This document shows positions 1-6,592 of a DNA stretch of 7,944 bases, piece after piece. The position numbers were made by a program, and so were the translations under genes. How positions within the stretch are numbered: position 1 is the stretch's first letter; every line of letters begins with the position of its first letter. Below the pieces are notes generated by a model. The model did not search any database and was not told where the DNA came from. It saw only the letters and a program-made list of their open reading frames with translations. Source of the DNA: Nocardiopsaceae bacterium (GTDB taxonomy: Bacteria; Actinomycetota; Actinomycetes; Streptosporangiales; Streptosporangiaceae). The stretch is from positions 1-7,944 of the forward strand of contig JAIRTY010000105.1 in the NCBI GenBank assembly GCA_031254715.1, written 5' to 3'.

Positions 1-1996
1 GGTTGGACAGGTGCCGCAGGTTGTCACAGTCGGTGCGGGCGGCTAGCTCGTAGAGTTCTTTCGCTGACGCCTCGCCACCGGCTGGTTCGTTGCCGTGCGG
101 CGTGCCGGTGATCCACGCGAACGCGGGCCGGCTGTTGACCTGGGCGAGGGCGGTGGCCGGCGGGGTCGTGCCGTCGATGACGCCGTGCCAGAACGCCTGG
201 TCGTTACGGCCGGCGTCAAGGTTGGCGATGTTGCCCGGGGTGCCGATCACGACGTAGTCGAACGGCACGCCGAGCACGCTGGTGCCTTCCTGCACGATCT
301 TCGCTGCGACCCGCTGGCCGGTGGTAAACGGGTTGTGATTGATCGCGCTGACGATCGCCTGCATGTAGGCCGTGAGCTGGCCGGTCTGCTTCGCTGACGG
401 CGCCGGGCCAGACAGCCCGTCGCCGGTGGTACCGCTGCCCAGCGTCGATCCGAAGAACGAATCGTAGCTGGGAATGCCCGGGTCGAGCTGGGCACCGTTC
501 GTGCAGCTGGCTGTCGCGGTCGCCGGGCCGGGGGCGTCGGGGATCGGCAGCTCACCGTTGACGGAGTCCGCCTGGTCGCTGTCGCGGTAGGGGCAGAAGG
601 TCACCGCCGTGGAGTCCTGCACGCCTGACGGGCAGGCAGGGTCAGCGACCGGGGAGCCGTTGACCGGGTTCTCCGGCACCGGCGGGTTGTACGTGGTGGC
701 CGATGGGCTGGCGATGTCGGACCAGACCGCCGGGCCCGGGGCCGGCAGCGTGACCGTCCCGGTGCGCAGGCCCCACCAGTCGTTGGTGGCGGTGACCGGC
801 GTGGCGGAGTCCGGGGTCGTTCCGTCGCTGGTGGTGTTGAGCACGCCGAACGCGTTGTCGGTGATGTTGCTGTCGGTGATGCTCGACTGCCCGGCGCCCT
901 CCAGCCTCACCCCGGCGGCCAGGTGCAGGTTCTGGTTGTTCTCGGCGTGATCGCCGAGCGGGTACGGGTCGTTATCCGGTGTCGGCGCGTAAACGCTTTG
1001 CACCGGCGCGCCGGTGCCGTTCACCAGGTTCGAGGACACCGTGTCGCCCGTCATCCGCACCGAGGCGCCGCCGGTCACCCGCACCCCGTCCTGGCCGAAC
1101 AGCGGCCCGGTCGTCAGCGGCAACGGCGGCGGGATGGGGCTGCTGCCGCTGCTGGCCTCGCAGTTGCCGTCGATGACGGCCGGCCCGCCTGCCGCGGGGT
1201 CGTTGTAGTTCTGGCACAGGTTGCGGCCGATGATCTGGTCGTTGGTCAGCACGGCCCGGTTGCCCGCGCCCGTGACCAGCGCCCCGAGCGCGTTGTAATG
1301 GTCAATCCGGGTGTGATCGATGGTGAGGACCTGGCCCGGCGCTGATTGCCCGGTCGACACCTGCGCGATGCCGTACCCGAACGGGTTGCTGCGGAACCCG
1401 CCGGGGACCTGGTACCCGTGCGCGCTCTCATCGGTGTCGAGGCCGGTGATCCGGGAGTGGCCGACGGAGCCCTGGGCGTCCACGAACACCACTCCGGCGG
1501 TGGCGTACACGCCCGCCGCGTCGACAGTGACACCGGAGATGTGCACGGTGACCGGCGAGCCGCTCGTGCCGGTGACCGCGATGATGTCCCCCGTGCCGTC
1601 GCGGATGTCGGGACTGTCCGCCGCGATCCGCCCGCCGTTGTCACGGGGCTTGATGGTGACCTGACCGGCGCCCGCGCCAGCGAGCGTCAGGCTCTTGGTG
1701 ATGGTCAGCGCGTTGCTGCCGGGCTGCCCGCTTCCCTCCGCGTAGGTGCCGGCGCAGATGCTGACGGTGTCCCCCGGGCTGGCCGCGTCGACCGCCGGCT
1801 GAATCGTGGCGAAAGAGGTCCCCGCTCCGCAGTTGCCGACGGTTAACGTCTTCGGCGGCGGGCCGGCCGCGTGCGCGGGCGCTCCAGCCGTGAGACCGAT
1901 ACCGGCGGCGGCCAGTACCGCCGTGCACGAGGCGGTGAGCGTGCGGCGAACCGATAACCGGCGGGCTGTCCGGCCGATGCGAACTCGCGGCGGCAA
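1..1996 (-). CDS. Secreted beta-helix / M14 zinc carboxypeptidase fusion protein (C-terminus beyond window)
   Basis: The minus strand is open from TTG at 1996 to the window edge, giving at least 665 residues. The TTG is the only start codon between an upstream in-frame TAA and the signal peptide, and GAGGGGGG (2004-2011) lies 7 nt before it. Residues 1-43 form an Arg-rich export signal with a hydrophobic core and a likely cleavage site after Ala-His-Ala. Residues 50-410 read as a right-handed beta-helix: the opening SFATIQPAVDAASPGDTV and LTITKSLTLAGAG patterns, repeated short Ile/Val-Asn/Asp turns, and a closing NDWWG (405-409). From about residue 505 the sequence resembles M14 metallocarboxypeptidases (PSYDSFFG near 509, FDYVVIGTPGN). 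It then reaches HGNEPAG, where His634 and Glu637 fit the family's HxxE zinc motif. The third zinc ligand and catalytic Glu would lie outside the window. The likely role is an extracellular peptidase acting on peptides or cell-wall material; the substrate is unknown. The helix could bind a polysaccharide, which is inference. Confidence 0.85.
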   Translation of the reverse strand, partial: MPPRVRIGRTARRLSVRRTLTASCTAVLAAAGIGLTAGAPAHAAGPPPKTLTVGNCGAGTSFATIQPAVDAASPGDTVSICAGTYAEGSGQPGSNALTITKSLTLAGAGAGQVTIKPRDNGGRIAADSPDIRDGTGDIIAVTGTSGSPVTVHISGVTVDAAGVYATAGVVFVDAQGSVGHSRITGLDTDESAHGYQVPGGFRSNPFGYGIAQVSTGQSAPGQVLTIDHTRIDHYNALGALVTGAGNRAVLTNDQIIGRNLCQNYNDPAAGGPAVIDGNCEASSGSSPIPPPLPLTTGPLFGQDGVRVTGGASVRMTGDTVSSNLVNGTGAPVQSVYAPTPDNDPYPLGDHAENNQNLHLAAGVRLEGAGQSSITDSNITDNAFGVLNTTSDGTTPDSATPVTATNDWWGLRTGTVTLPAPGPAVWSDIASPSATTYNPPVPENPVNGSPVADPACPSGVQDSTAVTFCPYRDSDQADSVNGELPIPDAPGPATATASCTNGAQLDPGIPSYDSFFGSTLGSGTTGDGLSGPAPSAKQTGQLTAYMQAIVSAINHNPFTTGQRVAAKIVQEGTSVLGVPFDYVVIGTPGNIANLDAGRNDQAFWHGVIDGTTPPATALAQVNSRPAFAWITGTPHGNEPAGGEASAKELYELAARTDCDNLRHLSN

Positions 1997-2012
1997 TGTA
2001 GTTCCCCCCTCA

Positions 2013-2039
2013 CAAAGAACTTTGCAAAGACGTTACGTC
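2013..2039. promoter_or_regulatory. Adjacent palindromes overlapping the -10 box and start site (candidate operator)
   Basis: CTTTGCAAAG (2020-2029) is a perfect 10-bp palindrome, and a further CAAAG at 2013-2017 can pair with its left arm. It shares one base with GACGTTACGTC (2029-2039), a perfect palindrome around a central T. Together they cover the predicted -10 box and transcription start of the leftward gene, where a repressor would block polymerase. No candidate repressor gene is in the window. The palindromes are seen directly; the operator role is inferred. Confidence 0.4.
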
Positions 2040-2058
2040 CGTACAAGAACGATGACAA
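2030..2058 (-). promoter_or_regulatory. Predicted promoter of the beta-helix/M14 gene
   Basis: On the minus strand, TTGTCA (2053-2058) resembles a -35 box, matching TTGACA at five of six bases. It is followed by a 17-bp spacer and TAACGT (2030-2035), which fits the TAnnnT pattern of actinobacterial -10 boxes. Transcription would begin near 2022-2024, leaving a leader of about 27 nt that contains the GAGGGGGG ribosome binding site. The position and spacing suit a housekeeping-type sigma factor. This is a reading by eye, without transcript data. Confidence 0.5.
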
Positions 2059-2085
2059 GAGCCCGGAAGAGCGCAACACCACCGG

Positions 2086-2103
2086 GCCGGTGAATTGACC
2101 GGC
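2086..2103. promoter_or_regulatory. Inverted repeat GCCGGT-N6-ACCGGC upstream of the SDR gene
   Basis: Two perfect 6-bp arms are separated by GAATTG, 70 bp upstream of the SDR start codon. It could be a protein-binding dyad or a small hairpin in the SDR leader. TTGACC at 2095-2100 overlaps it and could be a rightward -35 box, but no convincing -10 box follows at 16-19 bp. GC-rich dyads arise easily by chance in such DNA, so confidence is low. Confidence 0.25.
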
Positions 2104-2172
2104 GACCCGTGCCGCGCGGCGGGGTTTCAACAGGTGACCAGCCTGCACACTCGCGAAACGGAGAAAGCAGCC

Positions 2173-2925
2173 ATGACCACCACTGAACTCGCCGGGACGA
2201 CCGCGATCGTCACCGGCGCCAGCCGGGGCTTCGGCCGTGCCATCGCGGCCGCACTGATCGCACGCGGCGCCCGCGTTGCCGGCATCGCCCGCGACCGGCA
2301 GTCCCTCGACGAGGTCGCCGGGGACCTGGGCGATGCGTTCATTCCCGTTGCCGGCGACGCCGCCGACCCGGACCTGGCCGGACGACTCGTGGCTGACCAT
2401 CAGCCGCGCACCCTCGTGCTGAACGCGGGCGCCACGCCGATCGCGGCACCGCTGTCGCAGCAGAGCTGGGAGGACTTCACTGTCAACTGGGACTCCGACG
2501 TGCGCCAGGTCTTCAACTTCACCCGCGAAGCCCTCACCGGGCCGCTCGCGCCCGGATCGAGGGTGATCAGTTTCTCCAGTGGCGCCGCCATTGCCGGATC
2601 CCCGCTCAGCGGCGGCTACGCGGGCGCGAAAGCCACCATCCGGTTCCTCAGCGGCTACGCCGGCGCGGAGGCGGCCCGCCGGTCGCTGGGGATCAGGTTC
2701 GTTTCGGTGCTGCCGCAGATCACGCCCGACGGTGGCGTCGGGGCGCCGTTCGTCACCGCCTACGCGGGCTACAACGGGGTCAGCGAAGAGCAGTTCCTCT
2801 CGGGCATCGGGGCCGTCCTGCGCGCGGGCCAGGTCGGCGACGCCGTCGCGGATATCGCCAGCGACGACGCCTACTCCTCGCCCGCCTACTTCCTGACCGC
2901 GACCGGCATCAAGCCCGCGGCCTGA
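2173..2925 (+). CDS. Short-chain dehydrogenase/reductase (SDR family oxidoreductase)
   Basis: A 250-residue cytosolic protein, the usual length for classical SDRs, expected to oxidise or reduce an alcohol/carbonyl substrate with a nicotinamide cofactor. The Rossmann glycine motif is TGASRGFG (14-21). Arg18 and Arg40 suggest a preference for NADP(H). Asp62 fits the adenine-contacting position, NAG is at 84-86, and the catalytic set is Ser136, Tyr149 and Lys153 (YAGAK). The usual Pro-Gly after the seventh strand is replaced by Pro-Gln-Ile (LPQITPDGG), which may affect the nicotinamide or substrate pocket. ATG 2173 was chosen because GGAG (2160-2163) lies 9 nt upstream; the frame is open back to TTG 2095 but that start has no ribosome binding site. 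The sigma factor gene follows after 55 bp on the same strand, so the two are probably co-transcribed. The substrate cannot be named. Confidence 0.9.
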   Translation: MTTTELAGTTAIVTGASRGFGRAIAAALIARGARVAGIARDRQSLDEVAGDLGDAFIPVAGDAADPDLAGRLVADHQPRTLVLNAGATPIAAPLSQQSWEDFTVNWDSDVRQVFNFTREALTGPLAPGSRVISFSSGAAIAGSPLSGGYAGAKATIRFLSGYAGAEAARRSLGIRFVSVLPQITPDGGVGAPFVTAYAGYNGVSEEQFLSGIGAVLRAGQVGDAVADIASDDAYSSPAYFLTATGIKPAA

Positions 2926-2980
2926 CCGGCTGGCCTGGAAGATGGGAGGCGCAGGCCAGGCTGCGAGGAGGAGCGGGCGG

Positions 2981-3982
2981 ATGGACGAGGGCAGGCTCGG
3001 GCGTGCTCAGGCCGGCGACGGCAGCGCATTCGAAGAACTTGTGCAGCCGCACCGTCGCGAGCTTCTCGTGCACTGCTACCGGATCCTCGGCTCGCTCGAG
3101 GACGCCGAGGACATGGTTCAGGAGACACTGTTGGCTGCCTGGAGAGCACTCGGCACCTTCGATGGCCGCTCCCTGCGGGCGTGGCTGTACCGCATCGCGA
3201 CGAACCGCTGCCTCAACTACCTGCGAGATGGCTCCCGCCGTCCAGAATCGCGGCTGGTGACGGCTCCAGCGGCAGTGACCGAGGCGCTCGTCAGCTCGGA
3301 CGAGCCCTGGTGGCTCGAGCCCTATCCGGACGTTCTGCTCGAGGACGTGGAGTCCGCCCCGGAGGCCCGCTACGCCGCTCGGGAGTCGATCGGCTTGTCC
3401 TTCGTCGCCGCGCTGCAGCGCCTTCCCGCACAGCAGCGCGCCGTACTCGTGTTGCGCGACGTGCTCGGTTTTTCCGCGACGGAATCGGCCGCCATCCTCG
3501 ACACGACGCCGACGTCAGTCAACAGCGCCCTGGCCAGGGCGCGCACCAGCTTCCGGCCCGGCCGGGCACCGGACCAGATCCGGCTGCCACGGTCCGCGCA
3601 CGAGGCCCGGGTGGTCGAGCGGTTCATCAACGCGTTCCAGGCCGGGGACGTCAAGCAGGTCGTCGCGCTGCTTGCCGACGATGCGACACTCCTCATGCCG
3701 CCGGAACCATTGGAATGCCGGGGCGGGCCAGCCATCGCTGCGTTCATGCAGAAGATGAACTTCTGGGGACCCGGCCTCACGCTCCTGCCCACCCGGGCGA
3801 ACGGGCAGCCAGCGTTCGGCTACTACCTCCCCGACCCCCATGCCCCTCTCCTTCGCGCCGGCGGGCTCGTGGTGCTGGACATCGCCGGCGATGAGGTGGT
3901 GACGATCACGCGCTTCGGCGACAAAGGGGTCCTGGCACGGTTCGGCCTCCCCAGGACCCTGCCACGCGAGCAGGCGGACTAG
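2981..3982 (+). CDS. ECF (group 4) RNA polymerase sigma factor with SnoaL-like C-terminal domain
   Basis: A 333-residue sigma-70-family protein, longer than a minimal ECF factor of about 200 residues. Region 2 covers roughly residues 8-82, with YRILGSLEDAEDMVQETLLA at 33-52 and the WLYRIATNRCLNYLR promoter-melting and -10-recognition segment at 68-82. A linker with WWLEPYPD (110-117) is typical of the SigG/SigX5-like ECF group. Region 4 runs about 141-190 (LQRLPAQQRAVLVLRDVLGF followed by a helix-turn-helix ending in ARART). Residues 208-325 resemble a SnoaL-like fold (VVERFINAFQAGDVKQVVAL and onward). In related groups such tails modulate sigma activity in place of a separate anti-sigma factor, and none is encoded here. 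ATG 2981 was preferred over ATG 2942 because GAGGAGGAG (2965-2973) sits 7 nt before it. Its regulon and inducing signal are unknown. Confidence 0.9.
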   Translation: MDEGRLGRAQAGDGSAFEELVQPHRRELLVHCYRILGSLEDAEDMVQETLLAAWRALGTFDGRSLRAWLYRIATNRCLNYLRDGSRRPESRLVTAPAAVTEALVSSDEPWWLEPYPDVLLEDVESAPEARYAARESIGLSFVAALQRLPAQQRAVLVLRDVLGFSATESAAILDTTPTSVNSALARARTSFRPGRAPDQIRLPRSAHEARVVERFINAFQAGDVKQVVALLADDATLLMPPEPLECRGGPAIAAFMQKMNFWGPGLTLLPTRANGQPAFGYYLPDPHAPLLRAGGLVVLDIAGDEVVTITRFGDKGVLARFGLPRTLPREQAD

Positions 3983-3997
3983 AGCATGTCCTGTAGA

Positions 3998-4045
3998 TCA
4001 AAGGCATTGCCCTGTCAAGCAAATCCGGTTCAAGGCAAATCTGGT
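3998..4045 (+). repeat. Tandem imperfect direct repeats (about three units of 15-17 bp)
   Basis: TCAAGCAAATCCGGT (4015-4029) is followed immediately by TCAAGGCAAATCTGGT (4030-4045). The two differ by one inserted G and one C/T change. A more diverged unit, TCAAAGGCATTGCCCTG (3998-4014), directly precedes them. The stretch is AT-richer than its surroundings and lies just upstream of the predicted promoter of the beta-propeller gene, a common place for activator sites. The two close copies are clear; the third is weaker. Confidence 0.6.
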
Positions 4046-4065
4046 GAAATTTTGACATCTGACGG

Positions 4066-4094
4066 ATGACGAGGGCAGGCAGGCCTTTTAGCGT
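4066..4094 (+). promoter_or_regulatory. Predicted promoter of the beta-propeller gene
   Basis: ATGACG (4066-4071) resembles the actinobacterial TTGACN -35 box with one mismatch. After a 17-bp spacer comes TAGCGT (4089-4094), which fits TAnnnT. Transcription would start near 4101 and give a leader of about 58 nt. The -35 box lies in a run of three TGAC tetramers spaced 7 bp apart (4053, 4060, 4067). An exact TTGACA at 4052-4057 is also present but has no -10 box at the right distance. Confidence 0.35.
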
Positions 4095-4158
4095 TGCCGC
4101 CGTACCCGCGCAACTCGCGCCGGCGCTGGGCGCCGGTAATCGCTGGGAGGTCGGAAAG

Positions 4159-6534
4159 ATGGAGCGGAGCCGGGTCAGGCGGCGGCTGTTAGTCCTTCTG
4201 GTGGCGGCCGGGACGGTCGCTGGAACGGCGGTGGCGGGGCCTGCGGCGGCCGCCGGCCACGGCGGTGCCGCGCAGGCTGGGAATGCCGGTGGCACAGCGG
4301 CCTGGAAGTTCGTGGGCCCGACCAACGTCGGTGGCCGCGTCGCCGCGGTCGCGGTGGATCCGACGACCACGCCGAGCACGGTCTACGCCGCGATCACCGC
4401 CGCCGGGATCATGAAAAGCACCGACGGCGGGGTGACCTGGACGCCGGCGTGGCCGGCTTCGAATGTCCAGGTGATGGGTGCCCTGGCGCGCGGCTCGGAC
4501 GGCACGCTGTGGGCTGGCACTGGCGAGGCGAACCCGTCCGGCGGCGGCGACGAGTTCCTCACCGACGCGGCGCCGATGGGTAACGGCATCTACAAGTCCG
4601 CCGACGGCGGGAAGAGCTGGCAGTTGTCGGGGCTGCCGAACAGCGGGGCGTTCGGCCGGATCGCCGTCAATCCGGACAACCCGAACGAGGTGTGGGCCGC
4701 GGCCTCCGGCTGGCTCGAGGTGACCTCAACCCAGCGCGGGCTGTACCACACCACCAACGGCGGCAAGACCTGGGTGAAATCGCTCGCGCCGCCGAACTCC
4801 ACGACGGGTGCGATCGACGTCGCTGTCGACCCCGCCAACCCGGACATCATCCTCGCCTCGCTGTGGGACCGGTCCCGGGGCGACGGCGCGTTCCGCTACG
4901 GCGGTACCGGGTCTGGGCTGTACCGCTCCACCAACGACGGGCAGACCTGGACCCGGCTGGACAGTTCCGCCATCACCGGGCCGGTTTGCTCCTGGGACGC
5001 GACCGGGAGCGGGCTGAATGTGAGCCCTGACCTGAGCCGGATCGGGATCGCGTTCGCCCCCAGCAACCCGGACCGGGTCTACATCCAGTCCAGCGGCTTC
5101 GACGGGCCGGACAAGGGCTTCTATGTCTCCAACGACGCCGGGCAGACCTGGACCTGCAGCGGCGGCGAGCCGGGTACAGCCACCGCGGGGTACGAGTGGG
5201 CGTTCGGCAAGCTCTGGGTCGATCCCGCTGACGAGAACCACGTCTTCGCGGCCGACATCCGCCTCCGCGAGTCAACCGACGGCGGGAACACGTGGAACAA
5301 CTCCAGCGGCCCGCACTCTGACAACACGGCCATGGCCTGGGACCCCAACGTGCCTGGCAAGGTGTACCTGGGCACCGACGGAGGCATGTACTACTCCACG
5401 CAGAACGGCGCCACCGGTACCTGGACCCATGCCCAGGTCGAGCCGTGGAACCAGGCGTACCACATATCGGTGTCGCAGCAGGATCCGTCGCGTATTGTCG
5501 CCGGGCTTCAGGACCAGGGCAGCATCCGCAGCTGGACGCCCGGGACCGAGCCCGCCGACCTGACGCAGTGGAATTCCTACGGCGGCGGCGACGGCCACTA
5601 CGTGCAGATCAACCCGGACAACCAGCTGGAGTACTTCGCATGCTCGCAGGGCACGCCGCCGAGGGTGAGCTGCTCCAAGTTCGTGGACTCGGCTGCGACC
5701 GGCCCGGGCGTCACCACGACCGTGACACGGTTCTCGTCGCCGGACTGGCCGGCCGGGACCCGGGTCAACTTCGACATGCCGTTGACGCTGGATCCGGCCG
5801 ACCCGAATTACGTGTACGTCGCGGGCACGTCGATCGCCCGCTCCGGCGACGGCGTCGTGTCCGGAACCGGCGCCTGGACGGTGATCAGCCCGCCCGCCCC
5901 GGACAGCCCGCAGAGCCTGCCCGGCGTCGTGCCGCCGGATCAGGTCAATCCGGACTCCGCCTACCTCAACACCTACGGCGCGGTCACCGAGATCGCCCCG
6001 GTCAAGTCCACCGGTACACCGACGACGCCAGCGAGCACGATCTATGCGGGCACCGACACCGGCAAGGTGTGGAAGACCACGAATGCGACCGCGAGCGATC
6101 CCAGCAATGTCCAGTGGACGCGGCTCGGCGCCGGGGTGCTACCGCAGCGGTGGGTGACCACGATGGCAGCCGACCCGGCCAACGCCGACCACGCGTATGC
6201 CGGCTTCGCCAGCTACAACAGCGACAAGCAGGCGCAGCCGGCCGCCAACGTCTGGGAGACCACGGACGGCGGAGCGACCTGGCAGGACATCACCGCCAAC
6301 CTGCCAAACACCCCGGTATGGATGCTCACCTACGACCAGTCCCACCACCAGCTCTACGCCGCCACCGACTTCGGCGCCTTCTACCTGGAGAACGGGCAGA
6401 AGAGCTGGGCCCGGCTGGGCACCGGGCTGCCCAACGCCGCCGTCACAGACCTGAAGTTCACCGGCGACGGCAAAACGATCTACGCCGCCACCTTCGGCCG
6501 GGGCATCTACCAGATCCCCGCCCCACAGGGCTAG
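4159..6534 (+). CDS. Secreted Asp-box (BNR-like) beta-propeller protein, VPS10/GH74-like repeats
   Basis: A 791-residue exported protein of unknown activity. ATG 4159 has GGGAGG (4145-4150) 8 nt upstream and opens directly on an Arg-rich, hydrophobic signal peptide, probably cleaved near residues 31-33. The in-frame ATG at 4066 lacks a ribosome binding site and overlaps the predicted -35 box. Asp-box motifs (S/T-x-D/N-x-G-x-T/S-W) begin near residues 87, 147, 199, 257, 324, 372 and 701, with weaker ones near 412 and 745. Each follows the inner-strand pattern DP-x-NP-x-x-VYA (for example VNPDNPNEVWAAA). About 14 such strands between residues 66 and 778 suit two seven-bladed propellers. The C-terminus ends ATFGRGIYQI, common in this superfamily. 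Related architectures occur in GH74 xyloglucanases, sialidase-like proteins and VPS10 sortilin domains. Catalytic residues could not be assigned, so a binding role is equally possible. Confidence 0.8.
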   Translation: MERSRVRRRLLVLLVAAGTVAGTAVAGPAAAAGHGGAAQAGNAGGTAAWKFVGPTNVGGRVAAVAVDPTTTPSTVYAAITAAGIMKSTDGGVTWTPAWPASNVQVMGALARGSDGTLWAGTGEANPSGGGDEFLTDAAPMGNGIYKSADGGKSWQLSGLPNSGAFGRIAVNPDNPNEVWAAASGWLEVTSTQRGLYHTTNGGKTWVKSLAPPNSTTGAIDVAVDPANPDIILASLWDRSRGDGAFRYGGTGSGLYRSTNDGQTWTRLDSSAITGPVCSWDATGSGLNVSPDLSRIGIAFAPSNPDRVYIQSSGFDGPDKGFYVSNDAGQTWTCSGGEPGTATAGYEWAFGKLWVDPADENHVFAADIRLRESTDGGNTWNNSSGPHSDNTAMAWDPNVPGKVYLGTDGGMYYSTQNGATGTWTHAQVEPWNQAYHISVSQQDPSRIVAGLQDQGSIRSWTPGTEPADLTQWNSYGGGDGHYVQINPDNQLEYFACSQGTPPRVSCSKFVDSAATGPGVTTTVTRFSSPDWPAGTRVNFDMPLTLDPADPNYVYVAGTSIARSGDGVVSGTGAWTVISPPAPDSPQSLPGVVPPDQVNPDSAYLNTYGAVTEIAPVKSTGTPTTPASTIYAGTDTGKVWKTTNATASDPSNVQWTRLGAGVLPQRWVTTMAADPANADHAYAGFASYNSDKQAQPAANVWETTDGGATWQDITANLPNTPVWMLTYDQSHHQLYAATDFGAFYLENGQKSWARLGTGLPNAAVTDLKFTGDGKTIYAATFGRGIYQIPAPQG

Positions 6535-6564
6535 GCGGGCCAATTCGTCCGCGGGCCAGGTCGT

Positions 6565-6587
6565 GCAGGGATGCCTTGTGATCCTGC
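6565..6587. terminator. Weak hairpin between convergent genes, possible terminator
   Basis: GCAGGGAT (6565-6572) can pair with ATCCTGC (6581-6587) with one bulged G and an 8-nt loop. It lies in the 58-bp gap between the convergent propeller and DUF4389 genes, where a bidirectional terminator would be expected. There is no T-run on either strand, so classical intrinsic termination is not supported. Confidence 0.25.
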
Positions 6588-6592
6588 GAGTC

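Noticed and set aside
95..1846. Several plus-strand open frames of 65-166 codons across the left end
   Set aside because: They lie antisense to the continuous beta-helix/M14 frame, have no family resemblance, and show the Arg/Ala-rich composition of shadow frames in high-GC DNA.
2095..2172. Upstream in-frame TTG start for the SDR at 2095
   Set aside because: No ribosome binding site precedes it, the extra 26 residues do not resemble an SDR N-terminus, and ATG 2173 has GGAG at the right distance.
1843..2400. A 185-codon minus-strand frame crossing the divergent intergenic region
   Set aside because: It overlaps the signal-peptide end of the M14 gene in another frame, the promoter region and the SDR gene. 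Its sequence matches nothing recognisable.
2942..2980. Upstream ATG for the sigma factor at 2942
   Set aside because: The purine-rich stretch directly abuts this ATG, while ATG 2981 has a strong GAGGAGGAG 7 nt upstream and gives an N-terminus typical of the family.
4052..4057. Exact TTGACA as a -35 box
   Set aside because: No -10-like hexamer lies 16-19 bp downstream (GCAGGC at the 17-bp position).
4066..4158. Upstream ATG for the propeller protein at 4066
   Set aside because: It would bury the signal peptide 31 residues in, has no ribosome binding site, and overlaps the predicted -35 box.
6535..6558. Direct repeat GCGGGCCA at 6535-6542 and 6551-6558
   Set aside because: Only 8 bp and GC-rich, with a GGCC core that recurs often in this DNA; no other sign of an attachment site or mobile element.
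5445..6581. A 378-codon plus-strand frame inside the propeller gene
   Set aside because: It is a shadow of the propeller frame, with Arg/Gly/His-rich low-information sequence and no homology signal.
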